From Polynucleobacter duraquae (GTDB lineage Bacteria; Pseudomonadota; Gammaproteobacteria; Burkholderiales; Burkholderiaceae): DNA of 64,000 nucleotides. The stretch covers positions 744,001 through 808,000 of the forward strand of contig NZ_CP007501.1 of assembly GCF_000973625.1 (NCBI RefSeq), written 5' to 3'. A program made the position numbers and the translations under genes. The notes under the pieces are model-generated. The model did not search any database. It was not told the origin of the DNA and saw only the letters and a list, made by a program, of their open reading frames with translations. This document shows positions 58,944-64,000 of the stretch, piece by piece (position 1 is the stretch's first letter; each line of letters begins with the position of its first letter).

Positions 58944-59729
58944 ATGAAGCGCTCCCAATCAAACCCCGACTCAATTTCCACCTCAGCCCTAAGTAGTTGG
59001 CTTCGCCATTGGAAATGGATGCAGATCTTGGTGCATGTAATTAGTGGGGTCTGCTTGCTAGCTTTTTTGTTTCCCTTTATAAGTCGCGGTCAGAAGGACC
59101 GCCGCATACAAAAATGGTCTCAGAAGTTATTAAAAATCTTTCATATTCAGTTGCGTGTGATTGGTGCTGAAAAATTGCCCTCCAGCCACTATTTGCTGGC
59201 ATCAAATCATATTTCCTGGTTAGACATTCATGTGATTAATGCATTTAAACCGGTCCGTTTTGTTGCAAAATTAGAGGTACGGGGATGGCCTGTATTTGGA
59301 TGGATGGCAGAGCAGTTGGGTACCGTTTTTATCCGCAGAGATAGTGCGCGCCATGCAAGGCAGGTGGTAGACCAGATGGCTGAGGTTCTGAGGGTAGAGT
59401 CGGTCTGTATTTTCCCCGAGGGTACTTCTACTTCCGGAGAGTCAGTACTGCCCTTTAAGCCTAACTTATTTGAAGCTGCCATCATAGCTCCTGCACCAGT
59501 CTTAGCAATAGCAATTGCCTACCGCTCTAAATCAACAGGCCTTAGGAGCGATGCCCCTGCATTTATTGGAGATATGGGGTTGCTGGAATCGATGTCCAAT
59601 GTCATTGCCAACCGAGATATAGAGGTGCATTTAAGCCTAATGGAGCCTTATTTAATAGGCAATCCAAATAATCCCGATCGCAAGGAACTCGCTCTCCATT
59701 GCCAAGAGGCTATTTCTAAAACCTTATAA
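58944..59729 (+). CDS. 1-acylglycerol-3-phosphate acyltransferase family (OlsA-like)
   Basis: The 261-residue protein has a membrane helix near the N-terminus (LVHVISGVCLLAFLFPF). PlsC-family motifs follow: NHISWLD (HX4D), GTVFIRRDSARHA and FPEGTSTSGESVLPFK. In ornithine-lipid pathways a PlsC-like enzyme (OlsA) adds the second acyl chain. Adjacency to an olsB-like gene makes OlsA plausible, but a second PlsC for glycerolipids fits equally. Divergent from plcP over an 84-base region with the Pho box. Confidence 0.75.
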   Translation: MKRSQSNPDSISTSALSSWLRHWKWMQILVHVISGVCLLAFLFPFISRGQKDRRIQKWSQKLLKIFHIQLRVIGAEKLPSSHYLLASNHISWLDIHVINAFKPVRFVAKLEVRGWPVFGWMAEQLGTVFIRRDSARHARQVVDQMAEVLRVESVCIFPEGTSTSGESVLPFKPNLFEAAIIAPAPVLAIAIAYRSKSTGLRSDAPAFIGDMGLLESMSNVIANRDIEVHLSLMEPYLIGNPNNPDRKELALHCQEAISKTL

Positions 59730-59737
59730 AGAGCATA

Positions 59738-59770
59738 TGTAATAAAAATGTCATATCCTAGAGGTACAAA
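59738..59770 (+). promoter_or_regulatory. Pho box upstream of ppk2
   Basis: TGTAATA (59738-59744), an AAAA spacer and TGTCATA (59749-59755) form an 11-nt-spaced pair. TACAAA at 59765-59770 is a possible -10. It lies 40 bases before the ppk2 start. Confidence 0.65.
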
Positions 59771-59794
59771 GAAATATCTGTATCGGAAAGTGAC

Positions 59795-60700
59795 ATGACA
59801 TCAAAGCATAAAGAAATAGATGAGTGGTACAAGAGCGCTCGTGAAGACATTCTAGACAGCATGGATGAAGAGCTCGAAATGGAGCTCGATGATGATCGCC
59901 TGTCACCGGATGGCGGAAGTGCCTCTGTCATACCTCGAAATGTCTACTTTAAGGAATTGTTTCGCCTGCAAGGTGAATTGGTCAAACTCCAAGATTGGGT
60001 AGTGGAAAACAAACTCAAGGTGGCTGTTTTATTTGAAGGTCGCGATTCTGCTGGTAAGGGCGGCGCGATCAAACGGATTACCCAACGTCTTAATCCCCGC
60101 GTTTGTAAAGTCGTTGCATTGACTGCACCTAGCGAGCGTGAAAAAACCCAGTGGTACTTTCAGCGCTACGTATCTAATTTGCCTGCTGGTGGCGAGATCG
60201 TATTGTTTGACCGTAGCTGGTACAACCGTGCTGGTGTTGAAAAGGTCATGGGATTTTGTAACGATGCCGAGTATGAGGAGTTCTTGCGAACAGTTCCTGA
60301 GTTTGAGCGCATGATTATTCGCTCCGGAATCATTCTGATCAAATACTGGTTTTCTATCTCAGACGATGAGCAATATAGTCGTTTTATGGTGCGTATTCAT
60401 GATCCATTGAAGCAATGGAAACTGAGTCCAATGGACTTAGATGCTCGCCGTCGTTGGGAGGACTATACCAAAGCAAAAGAGATCATGCTGGACCGTACAA
60501 ATATTCCTGAGGCGCCTTGGTGGGTTGTGGCTGCAAACGACAAGAAAAAAGCCCGTCTTAATTGTATTTCGCACCTGCTAACTCAAATTCCCTATAAGGA
60601 AATTGATCATCCTGAAATCACCTTGCCTGAACGAGTGCATAATCCGGACTATCTTCGTGGGCCGGTGCCGAAAAATATGTACGTTCCCGAGGTCTATTGA
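59795..60700 (+). CDS. ppk2: Polyphosphate kinase 2
   Basis: Transfers phosphate between polyphosphate and nucleotides, usually making ATP or GTP from polyphosphate. The 301-residue single-domain protein has Walker A EGRDSAGKGG (residues 81-90), Walker B EIVLFDRSWYNRAGVEKVMG and the lid stretch ARRRWEDYTKAKEIML. The acidic N-terminus (DSMDEELEMELDDDR) is notable. A Pho box precedes it, and the next gene is a CYTH-like protein. Class I PPK2 is likely. Substrate class needs testing. Confidence 0.9.
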   Translation: MTSKHKEIDEWYKSAREDILDSMDEELEMELDDDRLSPDGGSASVIPRNVYFKELFRLQGELVKLQDWVVENKLKVAVLFEGRDSAGKGGAIKRITQRLNPRVCKVVALTAPSEREKTQWYFQRYVSNLPAGGEIVLFDRSWYNRAGVEKVMGFCNDAEYEEFLRTVPEFERMIIRSGIILIKYWFSISDDEQYSRFMVRIHDPLKQWKLSPMDLDARRRWEDYTKAKEIMLDRTNIPEAPWWVVAANDKKKARLNCISHLLTQIPYKEIDHPEITLPERVHNPDYLRGPVPKNMYVPEVY

Positions 60701-60755
60701 TTTTCTAATATAGGCCCTGAAGTGTTAATCTCTCAGTATTTACCGAGGGGGGCAC

Positions 60756-61583
60756 TTGAAACCAAAGCAAGGCATTACTAATAGAGAATTTAAGCTCCTG
60801 ATCAAGCCTCAGGGCTTGGATAGGCGTAGCCGCATTACTACTTTGAGCGATCAAATTCTTCAGTTCTGCAAAAAAAGTAAGGTGGAATTTTTTCACTTAG
60901 ATAACGCTACAACAGGCTTACGGAATATCTATTTTTACGATACGCCTGGTGAAGATTTCAGACGTAATAATATTATTTTGCGCGTACGTGAGTCTCGTCA
61001 AAACATCTGGGTTGATGACTGGTGCGAGGTTACCCTAAAGTGCCGTACAGGTGATTTACAGAAGTCCCATGAATTTGATCCATCACCTAAAAAAACAATC
61101 AAATCACGTTTACGCCTGAAAGAAGAAATTCTACGAGGCGATACGATTGGCACAAGTAGAGCGATTTACTCTAATAACGCCATCTTGGATGCGGTACCTA
61201 TTGACAGCCTTTTTGAAAAATCTTTAGCTAGTGTTGCCAAGTATTTCCCGGGTCTGATGACTTTACCGATCGATAAAAAATCACCCATTCGGATTGTTGG
61301 TGGTCGTACCAATAAGATTCTTGAGGCCTGTTTACCGATTGGCAACTTAGTATTTGGCGATGGTGTACAAGCGCATTGCGAAATTGCTATCTGGATGAAG
61401 AGCGTGGGCGATCCAATTGTTGGAGAATTAGCTTTTTCTTATCGAGTCAACGATGCAAACCGAGGCCAAGAAAAAGCGCATCGACGTGCCGATAAATTTT
61501 TCAAGAAACTTCAAGTAGAGTTAGAAGATTGGTTGGAGATTGGTAGCACCAAAACTGCCTTGGTATACGGAAAACCTGAGTGA
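60756..61583 (+). CDS. Divergent CYTH / triphosphate-tunnel metalloenzyme-like protein
   Basis: A 275-residue protein I do not recognise by name. Its layout suggests a CYTH/VTC-type triphosphate tunnel: NREFK at 9-13 (a variant ExExK lacking the first Glu), YFYDTPGEDFRRNNIILRVR ending at 78, EVTLK at 91-95 and LKEE at 121-124. Later acidic strands are CEIAIW and GELAFSYR. Family members hydrolyse or synthesise triphosphates or polyphosphate. Immediate linkage to ppk2 supports a polyphosphate role, but this is inference. Start TTG 60756 follows GAGGGGGG. Confidence 0.65.
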   Translation: MKPKQGITNREFKLLIKPQGLDRRSRITTLSDQILQFCKKSKVEFFHLDNATTGLRNIYFYDTPGEDFRRNNIILRVRESRQNIWVDDWCEVTLKCRTGDLQKSHEFDPSPKKTIKSRLRLKEEILRGDTIGTSRAIYSNNAILDAVPIDSLFEKSLASVAKYFPGLMTLPIDKKSPIRIVGGRTNKILEACLPIGNLVFGDGVQAHCEIAIWMKSVGDPIVGELAFSYRVNDANRGQEKAHRRADKFFKKLQVELEDWLEIGSTKTALVYGKPE

Positions 61584-62152
61584 GCTCACAGCTTCCAGTG
61601 AATACACAGTTAGCTAAGTCTCCCAACTTGGGTGATCTGTTTATTCAGTTTTTAACTATTGGCGCTATCAGTTTTGGTGGGGGTATCATTGCCTACGAAC
61701 GAATCCTCTTGGTAGAAAAGCGCAAGTGGCTCAGTGCTGATGAGTTTATGGCGTACTTAGCGATTAGTCAGACGATGCCGGGCTTAAATTCTGTCAATAT
61801 GGCTGTGTTAGCTGGAGATCATCTTCGTGGTGTTCTTGGTGCTGTCATTGCAACCCTTGGCTTAATCCTGCCGGGCTCACTCTTTGTGCTGGGTATTGGC
61901 CTCATTTACGCCAACGCTGGAGACCATCCCTCGATTAATTGGATTCTTGGAGGTATTGCAGCGGCAGCTACCGGTTTGCTGGCAGCCATTACTTACAAGA
62001 TCGGCGATACCCACTGGCGTCATGTGAAGTCTCTAGCGATCATTATTTGCACATTTGTATTGATGAGCATCTTCAAGCTTTCACTGCCATATGTAATTCT
62101 GATTATGGCGCCGATCTCGATCTATCTGTTCCGACCAGGTCAATCTCAATGA
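61580..62152 (+). CDS. Chromate transporter, N-terminal-half subunit
   Basis: A 190-residue membrane protein matching one half of the CHR family. SFGGGIIAYERILLVEKRKW and the SQTMPGLNSVNMAVLAG stretch (variant of the usual PGP motif) are visible, with about five to six helices. Start GTG 61580 overlaps the CYTH gene's stop by four bases. With the next gene it forms a split (short-chain pair) chromate or oxyanion transporter. Confidence 0.85.
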   Translation: MSSQLPVNTQLAKSPNLGDLFIQFLTIGAISFGGGIIAYERILLVEKRKWLSADEFMAYLAISQTMPGLNSVNMAVLAGDHLRGVLGAVIATLGLILPGSLFVLGIGLIYANAGDHPSINWILGGIAAAATGLLAAITYKIGDTHWRHVKSLAIIICTFVLMSIFKLSLPYVILIMAPISIYLFRPGQSQ

Positions 62153-62676
62153 GTCTTTTGATTCACTTGGCCTGGACTTTTGCTTTGCTCTCCATTTTGG
62201 CGGTTGGCGGTGGCACTGCCGTGCTGCCAGAGATGCAAACCATACTCGCACATCAGTTCGGCATAGACCATACTCAATTTGTCCATATTTATAGTATTGG
62301 ACAGTTGGCACCCGGTCCCAATATGTTGATGGTCTTAGTGATTGGCTATCAAATTGCCGGGCTCCTCGGTGCCGGCGTAGTCTTGCTATCCTTCTTTTTG
62401 CCTTCAAGCTTGATGTGCTTTTATATGGGAAGGCTTTGGAATCGTTTTGGAGAGAGTCCTTGGAGACGATCCATTCAAAATGCACTTGAGCCCATTTCTA
62501 TTGGACTAATGTCATCCGGTGTTTATGCTGTTGCTAAGGCATCTGTAGTGAGCAGTATTACCTTGGTACTTGCCCTCGTCACTCTGTACCTTATCCTCAG
62601 AACCAAGATTAATCCAGTTTTGGTTATTCTTGGCTCAGGAGGGTTTGGTGCTTTGCTAATGGCTTATTTAAATTAA
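62149..62676 (+). CDS. Chromate transporter, C-terminal-half subunit
   Basis: A 175-residue membrane protein, the other half of the CHR pair. It has ILAVGGGTAVLPEMQ near the start and the family motif IGQLAPGPNMLMVLVIGYQ. ATG 62149 overlaps the previous stop (ATGA). Further upstream in-frame starts were rejected because they read through the previous gene. Substrate may be chromate or another oxyanion. Confidence 0.85.
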   Translation: MSLLIHLAWTFALLSILAVGGGTAVLPEMQTILAHQFGIDHTQFVHIYSIGQLAPGPNMLMVLVIGYQIAGLLGAGVVLLSFFLPSSLMCFYMGRLWNRFGESPWRRSIQNALEPISIGLMSSGVYAVAKASVVSSITLVLALVTLYLILRTKINPVLVILGSGGFGALLMAYLN

Positions 62677-62684
62677 GCAAAAAC

Positions 62685-64000
62685 TTAGAAGGTTCCACGC
62701 AATCCAAGCATGAGGCTTCTGCCGGGTTGCGGCGCAAAGAGTCTGACAGCCATTGGTGTAGTGGCATACCGAATTTGCTCATTGAGTAAGTTCTTCAGAT
62801 TCAGATACACAGTCCAATTAACATCTTGAATTTTCTCTGTATAGGAGATGCCAGCATTCAATAAGTTGTAACTCGGTGCTGGGCCAATTTCCCAGTTAGC
62901 CAGTTTGTTCTGTTGATAGCTATAGATGTAAGTAGCATTAGTCAGCCAGCCATTACGCTGATGCGCAATCTCAGCGCCTAAACGCGGAGCAGGTTGGAGG
63001 GGCAGATTACCGCCTGCATCAAAGGTTCCTTGAGAGGCATCACCAAATACCCGACCACCAACACCATGCTCACGCCAGTTATAAGTAAGCTCGCCCTCAA
63101 CGCCCTTAATGGTTGCTGCAGCTTGCTGTGCTGTAACTACAGAGAAGTTTTCTTGGGTAGGGATATATTGGCCAGTGTAGTAACCATAAATATAGTTATT
63201 AAAACGATTAGCGTACACACTAGCTTTAGCGCGCATCAATCCACTAGTTTTTTGAAGATTGAATTCTAGATTATGCGAAGTTTCTTTATTGAGATTAGGA
63301 TTGCCAATATCAAAGGTAGCAGTAGATTCATGTGCACCATATGAGTACAGTTCTTGGGCGCTCGGAGCCCGTTGTGAAACTGTATACGCTACACCAGCAC
63401 CATGACCTTGCATAAAGTTCCATAAACCCCCGGCTGAGTAAGAGAGTAAATTAAAGCTACGATTTTGTAATGTTATCGCTGGTGTATTTCCACCGGTATT
63501 GACTGTTTGTCGCTCTAACGCAGTTCCAAGATTTGGCTTTTGTGCCATATTGTTATACCGCAGGCCAAGATTGCCTTGTAGAGAATTCCACCTGCCTTCC
63601 TCAATCCAAAACACAGCATTGGAATTAGTTTTAGTCGGCGGCACGATTGCATAGCTTCCCGTGCCAACTTCCGTAGCATTGAGTGAGGCTGCAGATACCT
63701 GCGCCCCAAAAGTGCCTTTCCAGCCAGCTATTGGGTTATGGGCTAATTCAAAACGCGCTTCGTTAGCAATATTCTTCCAAAGTGATGCTACTACACCCGT
63801 GTTATTAAATTCAGTGTGGTTGTAATTCGAATTGGCTGCACTAAATTTGAATGAAGAAAAGCCTGCAAATGGATCGCGTGTTTGATGTTGTAGGTCATAT
63901 CGATTTTGCGACTGATTGATTGATCCACCTTCAGGTGTTGGTATGCCGTAGTTATTATTTAAGCGCTCGACTGAAACGCCGGTATATCCATTTTGACCAA
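62685..64000 (-). CDS. TonB-dependent receptor, ZnuD-like, N-terminus beyond window
   Basis: The minus-strand frame stays open from 64000 down to the stop at 62685, giving about 438 residues of an outer-membrane barrel. It is cut at its 5' end by the window edge. Segments such as SVERLNNNYGIPTPEGG, NRYDLQHQTRDPFAGF, NYNHTEFNNTG and ARFELAHNPIAGWKGTFG match the zinc/heme receptor ZnuD group. The end GRSLMLGLRGTF has the terminal Phe of outer-membrane barrels. Metal uptake is inferred from family only. Confidence 0.85.
   Translation of the reverse strand, partial: GQNGYTGVSVERLNNNYGIPTPEGGSINQSQNRYDLQHQTRDPFAGFSSFKFSAANSNYNHTEFNNTGVVASLWKNIANEARFELAHNPIAGWKGTFGAQVSAASLNATEVGTGSYAIVPPTKTNSNAVFWIEEGRWNSLQGNLGLRYNNMAQKPNLGTALERQTVNTGGNTPAITLQNRSFNLLSYSAGGLWNFMQGHGAGVAYTVSQRAPSAQELYSYGAHESTATFDIGNPNLNKETSHNLEFNLQKTSGLMRAKASVYANRFNNYIYGYYTGQYIPTQENFSVVTAQQAAATIKGVEGELTYNWREHGVGGRVFGDASQGTFDAGGNLPLQPAPRLGAEIAHQRNGWLTNATYIYSYQQNKLANWEIGPAPSYNLLNAGISYTEKIQDVNWTVYLNLKNLLNEQIRYATTPMAVRLFAPQPGRSLMLGLRGTF

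Noticed and set aside
61939..62148. Upstream extension of the second CHR gene
   Set aside because: It reads through the first CHR gene in another frame with a non-membrane-like sequence. ATG 62149 gives a normal family N-terminus.

Overview
The window reads as chromosome of a betaproteobacterium of the Burkholderiaceae, most like Polynucleobacter. This is inferred from protein-level resemblance, a moderate GC content (roughly mid-40s percent by eye) and the gene order ftsH-folP-glmM-pstSCAB-phoU-phoB-phoR, which is typical of that family. The window is densely coding. No gene-free stretch exceeds 300 bases, and I saw no rRNA, tRNA, CRISPR array or insertion sequence.

Layout. 1-10123: the 3' end of the complex I operon (end of nuoF, then nuoG to nuoN), closed by a terminator. 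10181-17732: assorted housekeeping and accessory genes (Nudix hydrolase, DUF1178, CoA-acylating mmsA, an old yellow enzyme, an SprT-like protein, an AT-richer TPR/O-GlcNAc-transferase-like gene, dnaQ). 17732-22146: a two-gene RND efflux system. 22261-27736: rnhA, a methyltransferase, gloB, mltD and prpE. 27916-33431: carA-carB-greA and a DUF4149 membrane protein. 33460-39164: yhbY, rlmE, ftsH, folP and glmM.

39203 to about 61583 is a phosphate block. It starts with pstSCAB-phoU-phoB-phoR. An accessory segment follows (a Lys-rich protein, a CorA-type transporter, an outer-membrane protein, small ORFs, an arsenate reductase, phoA, an alpha/beta hydrolase, a secreted phosphoesterase). Then comes ppx, a minus-strand operon plcP-agt-dgkA-olsB with a divergent plsC/olsA-like gene, ppk2, and a divergent CYTH/triphosphate-tunnel protein. 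A split chromate transporter and a ZnuD-like TonB receptor (cut by the window end) close the window.

I find sequences matching the Pho-box pattern (7-nt units repeating every 11 nt) upstream of pstS, phoA, ppx, plcP and ppk2. Together the genes would let the cell capture phosphate (Pst, PhoA), manage polyphosphate (Ppx, PPK2, perhaps the CYTH protein) and replace phospholipids with glycolipids and ornithine lipids (PlcP, Agt, OlsB/OlsA). The lipid-remodelling operon and the PPK2-CYTH pair are the most interesting content. All functions are read from sequence motifs and have not been tested here.
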